Positions 1-8,435 of a stretch of 64,000 bases of DNA are shown in pieces. The stretch comes from CAYSSG01 sp964433635 (GTDB taxonomy: Bacteria; Atribacterota; Phoenicimicrobiia; Phoenicimicrobiales; Stramentimicrobiaceae). Location: contig CAYSSG010000006.1 of NCBI GenBank assembly GCA_964433635.1, positions 3,645 to 67,644 on the forward strand. The letters are read 5' to 3'. The notes under the pieces were generated by a model. It had not been told where the DNA came from, made no database searches, and worked only from the letters and a program-made list of their open reading frames with translations. Position numbers and translations under genes: made by a program. How positions within the stretch are numbered: position 1 is the stretch's first letter; the number at the start of each line of letters is the position of its first letter.

Positions 1-1965
1 ATTGATGATATCAGTGTCGAACAAAAGGATACCCTTCAGAAGATAAAGGGTCCTTCCAAAGCAATTGCCTTTGATAAAGACGGAAATCCCTCAATATCTG
101 CTATTAAATTCGCCCAGGCAAATCAGTTAACTCTGAAAGACCTGGTTACTGAATATACCGACAAAGGTGAATACCTGTTTGTTCAGAAAAGAATCAAGGG
201 CAAGAAAACAGAATCATTGTTACCGGAAATCTGTCTGAAAATCATTTCCAATATTACCTTTCCCAAGTCCATGAGATGGGGAAAGACCTCTTTTCGTTTT
301 ATCAGACCGATAAGATGGTTATTAGCCCTGTATAATGATAACATGATTCCCTTTACATTAGCGACCATTCATTCTGGTTGCACCACTTTTGGCCATCGAT
401 TACTCTCTCCCAATTCAGCAACAGTCATTTCTGTGGGTGATTATTTCAAAATCATAAGAAATTGTTTTGTGATTATCGATCCTGTAGAAAGAAAGAAGAT
501 GATTTTTGAGCAAATGATTCAGCTGATTCGCCAATATCATGGCAAGGAACTTATAGATGAATCACTGTTGGAGGAAGTGAAAAATCTGGTAGAATATCCT
601 AAGGTTCTATTAGGCCATTTTCACAAAAATTATCTGAAATTACCTTCCGAAGTATTAAAGGCAGTTATGATCAGACATCAAAAATATTTTCCAATATACT
701 CTGAGGATGGTCAGTTATTGCCTCATTTTTTAGTAGTCATCAACGGAAACAAAGAAAGATATAAGGATACAATTATTCAGGGGAATGAAAGGGTATTGAA
801 AGCCAGATTGGAAGATGCCCGGTTTTTCTATCAGGAAGACCAGAAGGTTAGCGATAAAAAGGTAAAGCCACTGGATAAAAACGTGGAAAAGTTAAAACAG
901 GTTACCTATCAGGAAAACCTGGGTAGCATTTATGATAAAGTAGAAAGGCTCGTTGCATTGACTAAAAAAATGGGTGAAATGCTCCAGATTGACACTCACG
1001 TATCAAAGATACTGCGACGTTCTGCTCAGCTATGCAAATCTGACCTGGTTACTGAGATGGTAAAGGAATTCCCTGAGTTACAGGGAATCATGGGAAAAGA
1101 ATATGCCCTCTTGCAGGGAGAAGATCATCAGGTAGCTGAAACGATTTATGAACAATATCTGCCCAGATTTTCAGGTGATAACCTGCCTAAAACATTAAGC
1201 GGCAGCATACTGAGTATAGTTGATAAACTGGATCATATTATTTCCTGTTTTAGCAATGATATCATTCCCGATGGTTCTCAGGATCCCTACGCTTTAAGAA
1301 GACAATCGTTGGGAATTCTCAATATTACAGTTCTTAATAAAATGGATTTTTCTCTGGATCAATTGATAGATTTCAATATCAAGCTCATGTCTGGAAATAA
1401 TCATTATCAAAACCAGCATAAAACTGGAACAGAAGAGACTATCAATCAGAAGATCAAATATTTTATCCTGCAGCGTTTTCGTTATCTTCTCCTGGAAAAA
1501 AATTATGAGTATGATATCGTCGATGCTGTCTTATCAAAGAATCCAGAGAGTATGATGGATATATTATCTCGAATTATGGTCATTCAAAGAATCTATCACC
1601 TTCCGAAATTCAATAAAATTATTACTGCTGCAACCAGGACATCTAATTTATCTAAAAACTTCCGTAAAATGAAAATAAACAGTAGCATTTTTCAAGAAAA
1701 AGAGGAGCATGTGCTCTATGACTGTTATCTAGCAGCGAAACAAAAGATTGAAAAAGCCATCATTCATAAACAATATGAGGAGGTTTTTGAGCAACTGGCC
1801 CTGATAAGTGCACCAATCGATCAATATTTTGATCATGTTTTAGTCATGGATAAAAATGAAAAAATCCGCAATAACCGATTAGCTTTACTACAGGAAATAA
1901 CCGGATTGTACTATTCAGCGGCAGATTTATCAAAGATTGCACTTGCCAAAGGAAACGTCAAATAA
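1..1965 (+). CDS. glyS: Glycine-tRNA ligase beta subunit (5'-truncated)
   Basis: The beta subunit of the tetrameric (alpha2beta2) bacterial glycyl-tRNA synthetase binds tRNA-Gly, while the alpha subunit carries the aminoacylation site. The frame is open from base 1, so the gene runs in from the left; about 654 residues are present. The family is usually near 690, so roughly 35-40 N-terminal residues are missing. The first ATG in the window (217) is internal. An HD-like segment (LCKSDLVTEMVKEFPELQG, near base 1030-1090) and the family motif DPYALRRQSLGI (near 1285) are visible, followed by the C-terminal anticodon-binding region. glyQ is expected just upstream but lies outside the window. The identification is firm. 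Confidence 0.95.
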   Translation: MDDISVEQKDTLQKIKGPSKAIAFDKDGNPSISAIKFAQANQLTLKDLVTEYTDKGEYLFVQKRIKGKKTESLLPEICLKIISNITFPKSMRWGKTSFRFIRPIRWLLALYNDNMIPFTLATIHSGCTTFGHRLLSPNSATVISVGDYFKIIRNCFVIIDPVERKKMIFEQMIQLIRQYHGKELIDESLLEEVKNLVEYPKVLLGHFHKNYLKLPSEVLKAVMIRHQKYFPIYSEDGQLLPHFLVVINGNKERYKDTIIQGNERVLKARLEDARFFYQEDQKVSDKKVKPLDKNVEKLKQVTYQENLGSIYDKVERLVALTKKMGEMLQIDTHVSKILRRSAQLCKSDLVTEMVKEFPELQGIMGKEYALLQGEDHQVAETIYEQYLPRFSGDNLPKTLSGSILSIVDKLDHIISCFSNDIIPDGSQDPYALRRQSLGILNITVLNKMDFSLDQLIDFNIKLMSGNNHYQNQHKTGTEETINQKIKYFILQRFRYLLLEKNYEYDIVDAVLSKNPESMMDILSRIMVIQRIYHLPKFNKIITAATRTSNLSKNFRKMKINSSIFQEKEEHVLYDCYLAAKQKIEKAIIHKQYEEVFEQLALISAPIDQYFDHVLVMDKNEKIRNNRLALLQEITGLYYSAADLSKIALAKGNVK

Positions 1966-2065
1966 ATTTACTTGAAATCATCATATCTTTTCTATTTTTA
2001 GAAAGAAATATTCAGAAAACATTTTTAATTTATCAATACTTTAATTGAAAGGAGAAGTCATAACA

Positions 2066-4714
2066 ATGAAGAAGTATATTTATTACTTTGATGAAGGTAA
2101 TAAGGATATGAAAAGATTATTAGGAGGAAAAGGGGCTAATCTGGCAGAGATGACAAAAATGAGCTTACCAGTGCCCCAGGGATTTACCATTACAGCAGAA
2201 GCCTGTATTGAATACACAAATGGGAACAAAAAATTCCCCGAGGGTTTGCTACAGCAAATTGAAGAAAACTTGAAAAAATTAGAGGAAAAAAGTGGTAAAA
2301 AACTGGGAGATCCTGACAATCCTCTATTGGTTTCTGTCCGCTCAGGTGCTGCAATTTCCATGCCTGGAATGATGGATACTATTTTGAATTTAGGGTTAAA
2401 TGAAGAGACCATCCAGGGATTGATCCTAAAAACCCAGGATGAACGATTTGCCTATGACAGTTATCGAAGATTCATTCAAATGTTCGGCAATGTAGTTATG
2501 GGTATCAAAGGTGAACATTTTGAAGAAATACTGGAAAAAATGAAAGCAAAACAGAAAATTGAGATTGATGCTGAAATCAACGTCGAAGGTTTAAAAGAAG
2601 TTGTCAAACAATACAAAATCCTGGTATTTAAAGAAATGGAACAAAAATTTCCTGATGATCCGCAGAAACAGCTCCTTATGGCTATTGAGGCGGTCTTCAG
2701 TTCATGGGATAACAAACGTGCAGTTACCTATAGACGCATCAACAGAATTCCGGATGATTTGGGAACTGCTGTTAATGTTCAGGAGATGGTTTTTGGAAAT
2801 ATGGGATACGATTCTGGCACAGGAGTAGGTTTTACCCGGAATCCTTCCACCGGTGAAAAAGAAAACTATGGTGAGTACCTCCTGAACGCCCAGGGCGAGG
2901 ATGTTGTATCCGGAATAAGAACACCAAAGCATCTGGATGAGTTGATAAAGGATATGCCTTCCGTACATAAAGAGTTAATCAGGATAGTCAAAACACTGGA
3001 AAATAATTATAAGGATGTGCAAGACTACGAATTTACCATAGAAAAAGGGAAGTTATACCTCCTACAGACCCGATCAGGTAAACGTACAGCTCAAGCAGCA
3101 TTAAAAATTGCGGTTGACATGGTTGATGAAGGAATCATTAATAAGAAGACCGCTGTGAATAGAATTGAGCCAAATCAACTCAATCAGCTACTTCATCGCA
3201 GAATTGATCCAGGTGCTGAAATAGAATCCATTGCCAAAGGCTTACCTGCTTCTCCAGGTGCTGCATCCGGAAAAGTCGTTTTTACTGCTGATGAAGCAGA
3301 AGAAATGGGTAAAAAGGGAGAAGATGTGATTTTGGTTAGAACGGAAACGACTCCTGATGACATCCACGGAATGGTTGAAGCAAAAGGTACCCTGACAAGT
3401 AGAGGAGGCATGACCAGTCATGCAGCGGTTGTGGCAAGAGGAATGGGTATGCCCTGTGTAGCAGGTTGTAGTGAGATTATCATTAATTCTAAAAAAGAAA
3501 TTTTTATTGCAAATAATAAAACAATAAAAAAAGGCGATTATATCACGATAGACGGGGGAAGCGGACAGGTGTTTGAAGGCAAGGTTCCCATGATAGAGCC
3601 TAAAATGAGCAAAGAATTCAAACTTTTACTTTCCTGGGCTGACGAAATCAGGAAATTAGGGGTATATGCCAATGCGGATACACCGGAAGATGCCAGGAAA
3701 GCCAGAGAATTAGGAGCAGAAGGAATCGGTTTATGTCGAACAGAACACATGTTCATGGCACCTGAACGTTTGCCGATTGTTCAGGCTATGATTATTGCTG
3801 ATACCAAAGAATCCAGGGAAAAAGAATTAGAAAAATTGCTGCCTATGCAAAAGAGTGATTTCTTGGGAATTTTAAAGGCTATGCAGGGATTACCTGTTAT
3901 TATCCGGTTGCTCGATCCACCCTTACATGAATTCTTACCAAGTTTTGAGGAGACATTAGTGGCAGTTACCACTTTGAGATTACAGAAGCCTCAAGATGAA
4001 ACAGAATTGGAAAAACAGGAGAAAATTTTAGATAGAATCAGGATGCTGCAGGAGATGAATCCTATGTTAGGACTAAGAGGATGCCGTTTAGGCTTATTAT
4101 ATCCTGAAATCTATGAAATGCAAGCCAAAGCAATTATTGAAGCCAGTGTGGAATTGACGAAACAGGGAATAGACATCAAACCGGAAATTATGATTCCCCT
4201 GGTTGGACATTTAAATGAATTAAAACCGATCTATGACCGTACAAAAAAGCTGGCAGAAGAAATGATAAAAAGAGAGAAGGTTGCTTTGGAATATAAAATT
4301 GGCACGATGATTGAATTGCCCAGAGCAGCCCTGACAGCCGACAAAATAGCTGAATATGCCGAATTTTTCTCCTATGGCACCAATGATCTAACACAAACCA
4401 CTTTTGGTATCAGTCGGGATGATGCAGAAGGTAAATTCTTATTAAAATATGTGGAAGAAGGTATTTTGAAAGATAATCCATTTGAAGTGCTTGATACAGA
4501 AGGGGTGGGTAAATTAGTTCAAATCGGGGTGGAATTGGGTCGTAAAACAAATCCTAATCTGGAAATTGGTATCTGCGGTGAACATGGCGGCGAACCTCAG
4601 TCTGTTGAATTTTGTCACCAGTCAGGACTAAATTATGTGAGCTGTTCACCCTTCAGGGTACCCATTGCTCGATTAGCAGCAGCCCAGGCAGTATTAAAAG
4701 AACAGACTAATTAA
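2066..4714 (+). CDS. ppdK: Pyruvate, phosphate dikinase
   Basis: It interconverts pyruvate + ATP + phosphate with phosphoenolpyruvate + AMP + pyrophosphate, in the cytoplasm. The 882-residue protein has the full family length: an N-terminal ATP-grasp domain, the phosphohistidine domain with GGMTSHAAVVARG (catalytic His452), and the C-terminal PEP/pyruvate TIM barrel with GTNDLTQTTFG and the active-site cysteine in CGEHGGEP (Cys837). The ATG at 2066 is chosen over an in-frame TTG at 2045 because AAAGGAG (2048-2054) sits 11 bases before it, whereas the TTG precedes that site. The next gene is a pyrophosphatase pump, so two pyrophosphate enzymes are neighbours. In anaerobes this enzyme often runs toward ATP formation; the direction here cannot be told. 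Confidence 0.97.
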   Translation: MKKYIYYFDEGNKDMKRLLGGKGANLAEMTKMSLPVPQGFTITAEACIEYTNGNKKFPEGLLQQIEENLKKLEEKSGKKLGDPDNPLLVSVRSGAAISMPGMMDTILNLGLNEETIQGLILKTQDERFAYDSYRRFIQMFGNVVMGIKGEHFEEILEKMKAKQKIEIDAEINVEGLKEVVKQYKILVFKEMEQKFPDDPQKQLLMAIEAVFSSWDNKRAVTYRRINRIPDDLGTAVNVQEMVFGNMGYDSGTGVGFTRNPSTGEKENYGEYLLNAQGEDVVSGIRTPKHLDELIKDMPSVHKELIRIVKTLENNYKDVQDYEFTIEKGKLYLLQTRSGKRTAQAALKIAVDMVDEGIINKKTAVNRIEPNQLNQLLHRRIDPGAEIESIAKGLPASPGAASGKVVFTADEAEEMGKKGEDVILVRTETTPDDIHGMVEAKGTLTSRGGMTSHAAVVARGMGMPCVAGCSEIIINSKKEIFIANNKTIKKGDYITIDGGSGQVFEGKVPMIEPKMSKEFKLLLSWADEIRKLGVYANADTPEDARKARELGAEGIGLCRTEHMFMAPERLPIVQAMIIADTKESREKELEKLLPMQKSDFLGILKAMQGLPVIIRLLDPPLHEFLPSFEETLVAVTTLRLQKPQDETELEKQEKILDRIRMLQEMNPMLGLRGCRLGLLYPEIYEMQAKAIIEASVELTKQGIDIKPEIMIPLVGHLNELKPIYDRTKKLAEEMIKREKVALEYKIGTMIELPRAALTADKIAEYAEFFSYGTNDLTQTTFGISRDDAEGKFLLKYVEEGILKDNPFEVLDTEGVGKLVQIGVELGRKTNPNLEIGICGEHGGEPQSVEFCHQSGLNYVSCSPFRVPIARLAAAQAVLKEQTN

Positions 4715-4772
4715 CTGAATACACTATATACCTTATACATAATACATATACAAAGATTATTATTTCTAAAGT

Positions 4773-4813
4773 AGGTGGTTTCCCTCTTAAGGTCAAAATT
4801 TGGGAAACCACCT
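4773..4813 (+). terminator. 12-bp perfect hairpin between ppdK and hppA
   Basis: AGGTGGTTTCCC (4773-4784) and GGGAAACCACCT (4802-4813) form a perfect 12-bp stem with a 17-base loop. There is no U-run after it, so it is not a classical intrinsic terminator. It could be a factor-dependent terminator, an attenuator or an mRNA-stabilising end. Seen directly; function inferred. Confidence 0.5.
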
Positions 4814-4819
4814 TGTAAT

Positions 4820-4846
4820 TTGACGGGTAATAGAATAGAATAAAAT
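4820..4846 (+). promoter_or_regulatory. Possible promoter for hppA
   Basis: TTGACG (4820-4825) and TAAAAT (4841-4846) each match five of six sigma-70 consensus bases. The 15-base spacer is short, which lowers confidence. The site lies just after the hairpin and about 80 bases before the hppA start. Confidence 0.3.
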
Positions 4847-4926
4847 GGATTATTATTTCTATTTTGATATTCTGCATAAAATAAGTTTGACCTGTAAAAC
4901 ATTTAATCAAAAGGAGCATGGTAAAT

Positions 4927-6894
4927 ATGTTGGTAATAAAGGTGATGATTATCTTAAGTGGTGTAATATCTTTACTGTATGCCATAATACTTGCTAAACG
5001 AGTCCTGGCAGAAAAAGAAGGAAATGAATTAATGCAACAGCTTTCCCACTCCATTGAAAGAGGAGCAATGACTTTTCTTAAAAGAGAATACTCTTTTTTA
5101 GTATTCTTTGTAGCTATTATTACCTTAATTATCATTTATGTTCGAGGTAATGTTACGGGCATTTCATTTGTATTCGGTGCTGTATCTTCAGCACTGTCTG
5201 GATTTATAGGTATGAAGATTGCCACGAAAGCGAATACCAGAACCACCTTTGCCGCTCAGGAATCAGGCTTAACAAAGGCATTAAAAGTAGCTTTTTCAGG
5301 AGGGGCGGTAATGGGCATGTCTGTTGCCGGTTTCGGTTTAATAGGTTTAGGCCTTTTATATTATCTTTATGAAGATCCAAATTTAATCAATGGATTTGCA
5401 TTAGGGGCAAGTTCAATTGCCTTATTTGCCAGAGTAGGCGGAGGTATCTATACCAAAGCAGCAGACGTGGGAGCTGATTTGGTCGGGAAAGTTGAAGCAG
5501 GAATTCCGGAAGATGATCCCAGGAATCCTGCGGTGATTGCAGATAATGTAGGTGATAATGTTGGAGATGTTGCCGGTATGGGCGCTGATTTGTTTGAATC
5601 CTACGTAGGATCCATTGTATCCTGTATGATCCTGGGTAGTTTATTGTATGATTCAATAAATTATATTATCTATCCATTGATACTTGCTTCATGTGGTATC
5701 ATTTCAACCATTATTGCCACCTTTTTTATATCGCCAAAAGACAATAAAAGTATTCACAAAGCCTTGAATCAGGGAACCTATATCAGCGGCATATTAGTGA
5801 TAATCTCGTCGATAATATTGTCCTACGCGCTCTTTGGAAACATATCAGTATTTTTAGCAACCGCATCAGGATTGATTGCCGGCGTAGTTATCGGTTTGAC
5901 TACAGAATATTTTACTTCTTATGATTATACTCCGGTTAAAAAAATAGCTGAAGCTTCCTTAACAGGAGCCGCGACTACAATCATTCAAGGATTAGCTGTA
6001 GGAATGAAAAGTACAGCTCTGCCTGTTGTTATTATTGCTTTTGCTATCTATATATCTCACTATTTTGCAGGTTTATATGGTATTTCTGTCGCAGCAGTTG
6101 GAATGCTTTCGATTGTAGCCATGACAGTTTCAGTTGATTCCTACGGTCCAATAGCCGATAATGCAGGTGGTATTGCGGAAATGGCAGGTTTAAGTCCTGA
6201 GGTGCGAAAAATTACTGATTCTTTAGATGCAGTCGGGAATACCACAGCAGCAATCGGCAAAGGATTTGCTATCGGTTCAGCTGCTTTGACTGCCCTTGCT
6301 CTGTTTTCCGCTTACAGCAAATCTGTAAACTTAAGTATAATCAGCATCACTGATCCAATGGTGATAATCGGAATATTCATTGGAGGGATATTACCTTTTT
6401 TATTTTCTTCCATGACCATAGAAGCTGTTGGAAAAACCGCTTCGTTAATGATAGATGAGGTAAGGAGGCAATTTAGAGAAATTCCAGGTTTAAAAGATGG
6501 CAAAGCCAGACCTGAACCAGAAAAATGTGTTGATATAAGTACAAAAGGGGCACTGAAAGAGATGATTATCCCGGGATTAATGGCAGTGATAGTCCCTATT
6601 TTGGTAGGAATATTGCTCGGTCCCGAAGCGCTTGGAGGCTTATTATTGGGTTCTGTCGTTGTAGGTGTGTTCCTGGCAATCATGATGGCTAATGCCGGTG
6701 GTGCCTGGGACAATGCTAAAAAATATATTGAGAAGGGAAATTATGGTGGAAAAAATTCTCCCGCACATCAGGCTGGTGTCATTGGGGATACAGTAGGGGA
6801 TCCTCTCAAAGATACTGCAGGCCCTTCTATGAATATTTTAATAAAAGTCATGTCTATTGTGTCTCTGGTTTTTATACCCTTATTTTTAGAATAG
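4927..6894 (+). CDS. hppA: Membrane-bound, K+-dependent ion-pumping pyrophosphatase
   Basis: It hydrolyses pyrophosphate and pumps H+ or Na+ across the cytoplasmic membrane. The 655-residue, very hydrophobic protein carries the substrate motifs DVGADLVGKVEAGIPEDDP and IADNVGDNVGDVAGMGADLF, plus the C-terminal GDTVGDPLKDTAGPS. In GNTTAAIGKG the two positions that separate the subfamilies are Ala441 and Gly444, the potassium-dependent type (independent enzymes have Lys and Thr). Whether Na+ or H+ is carried is not settled by motif reading; the sodium-type V-ATPase at 50-59 kb makes Na+ attractive. The start is ATG 4927: AAGGAG (4911-4916) is 10 bases before it, while the ATG at 4918 is only one base from that site. 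Confidence 0.96.
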   Translation: MLVIKVMIILSGVISLLYAIILAKRVLAEKEGNELMQQLSHSIERGAMTFLKREYSFLVFFVAIITLIIIYVRGNVTGISFVFGAVSSALSGFIGMKIATKANTRTTFAAQESGLTKALKVAFSGGAVMGMSVAGFGLIGLGLLYYLYEDPNLINGFALGASSIALFARVGGGIYTKAADVGADLVGKVEAGIPEDDPRNPAVIADNVGDNVGDVAGMGADLFESYVGSIVSCMILGSLLYDSINYIIYPLILASCGIISTIIATFFISPKDNKSIHKALNQGTYISGILVIISSIILSYALFGNISVFLATASGLIAGVVIGLTTEYFTSYDYTPVKKIAEASLTGAATTIIQGLAVGMKSTALPVVIIAFAIYISHYFAGLYGISVAAVGMLSIVAMTVSVDSYGPIADNAGGIAEMAGLSPEVRKITDSLDAVGNTTAAIGKGFAIGSAALTALALFSAYSKSVNLSIISITDPMVIIGIFIGGILPFLFSSMTIEAVGKTASLMIDEVRRQFREIPGLKDGKARPEPEKCVDISTKGALKEMIIPGLMAVIVPILVGILLGPEALGGLLLGSVVVGVFLAIMMANAGGAWDNAKKYIEKGNYGGKNSPAHQAGVIGDTVGDPLKDTAGPSMNILIKVMSIVSLVFIPLFLE

Positions 6895-6993
6895 ATGAAT
6901 CATCTAAGATATCTTTAACTATTTTGTTATGCGATCTGGCAAATAATAAAATAATCAGGCGCTGGATTTTATTTCTCTGAATTTCTCCATTCC

Positions 6994-8322
6994 ATGATGA
7001 ATATGATTGATATTATTGAGAAGAAAAAACATAAGAAAGAGCTATCTGACCCGGAGATTCAATTCTTTATTAATGAGTATTTACTTGATCATATTCCAGA
7101 CTATCAGATATCTGCATTGCTTATGGCTATCTGGTTTAATGGCATGACCGAGCGTGAGATTAATGTTCTGACCATGGCAATGGCTGAATCCGGTTCAATT
7201 TTAGATCTGAGCTCCATATCAGGAATCAAAGTGGATAAACATAGTACAGGGGGTGTAGGAGATAAAACCACTTTGGCTCTACTTCCCATGGTTGCTGCAG
7301 CGGGTGTTCCGGTACCGAAAATATCAGGACGGGGGTTAGGTCATACTGGTGGAACGATTGATAAGTTAGAATCTATTACCGATTTTAAAACCAATCTTTC
7401 TGTACATCGATTTATTGAAATTGTTAAAATGACTAATACAGCTATTATCAGCACCAACATAGATCTGGCACCGGCAGATAAAAAATTATATGCCCTGCGG
7501 GATGTAACTGGTACAATTGATTCAATTCCCCTCATCGCCAGCAGTATCATGAGCAAAAAAATTGCAGGAGGTGCAGATGCTTTTGTTCTGAATGTTACAG
7601 TAGGCAAAGGAGCATTCATCAGACGATTTTCCGATGCAGTGTCTTTAGGAGAGATCATGGTAAACATTGGAAAAAATAATCATAAAAACACGCATGTCAT
7701 TATTTCTTCAATGGATCAACCACTGGGACATGCAATCGGTAACTCATTAGAGGTTAGGGAAGCCATCCACTTGTTGAATAACCAGGGACCTGATGATTTA
7801 AAAGAAATTTGTCTTTATCTTGGTTCATATATGCTAATTGCCGGAGGAATCGTTCAACAGCCACAGGAGGGAATGATAAAATTAACACAGGTCTTAGAAG
7901 ATGGTTCTGCTCTACATAAACTGATGGATATGGTCAAAGCTCAAAATGGTGATACAAGACAAATAAAGAATCCTGACTTGCTTCCCAAAGCAAGGTATCA
8001 AGAAAATATCATATCAGATAAAAAGGGTTATATCAGCAAGATCGATGCCCGTTTAATAGGCGAAGCCTCTATGCTCCTGGGAGCGGGCAGGAAGAAGAAA
8101 GGTGACCTGATTGATTTAGCTGTAGGAATGATTTTAAAAAAGAAATCTGGCCATCAGTTAGAAGCCGGAGAAGCTGTAGCGACAGTATATTTTAATGACC
8201 AGGAAAAGTTTAAGATAGCCAAAGAGTTAATTCAGAATGCTTTCGTCATTTCCGAGAAAGAACCGGATAAATTTCCTTTAATATTAGCAGTTATTAACCG
8301 GGATGGAATTGTGAAATTCTAA
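6994..8322 (+). CDS. pdp: Pyrimidine-nucleoside phosphorylase
   Basis: It cleaves thymidine, uridine or deoxyuridine with phosphate to the free base and (deoxy)ribose 1-phosphate in nucleoside salvage. The 442-residue protein begins with the helical domain (IPDYQISALLMAI) and carries the family signature SGRGLGHTGGTIDKLES near residues 109-125 and the phosphate loop KHSTGGVGDKTT near 85. The length is typical. ATGs at 6994, 6997 and 7003 are all possible starts; none has a clear Shine-Dalgarno sequence. It stands alone, about 100 bases after hppA. Separating thymidine phosphorylase (deoA) from the broader enzyme is not possible by eye; the length and motif fit the broad-specificity type slightly better. 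Confidence 0.92.
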   Translation: MMNMIDIIEKKKHKKELSDPEIQFFINEYLLDHIPDYQISALLMAIWFNGMTEREINVLTMAMAESGSILDLSSISGIKVDKHSTGGVGDKTTLALLPMVAAAGVPVPKISGRGLGHTGGTIDKLESITDFKTNLSVHRFIEIVKMTNTAIISTNIDLAPADKKLYALRDVTGTIDSIPLIASSIMSKKIAGGADAFVLNVTVGKGAFIRRFSDAVSLGEIMVNIGKNNHKNTHVIISSMDQPLGHAIGNSLEVREAIHLLNNQGPDDLKEICLYLGSYMLIAGGIVQQPQEGMIKLTQVLEDGSALHKLMDMVKAQNGDTRQIKNPDLLPKARYQENIISDKKGYISKIDARLIGEASMLLGAGRKKKGDLIDLAVGMILKKKSGHQLEAGEAVATVYFNDQEKFKIAKELIQNAFVISEKEPDKFPLILAVINRDGIVKF

Positions 8323-8435
8323 CAATTAATCATCAGTACGCTGATTTATATAGAAAACTCTTTTTAGAAAGATTTGATTACATTCATTTTTTATTCCCGA
8401 TACAGAGTGTTATCAGTAATTTAGAGTAAAGCGAT

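Noticed and set aside
4707..5135. 142-codon minus-strand ORF over the ppdK-hppA gap
   Set aside because: It covers the hairpin and the strongly supported 5' end of hppA; the composition is not protein-like and it has no ribosome site.
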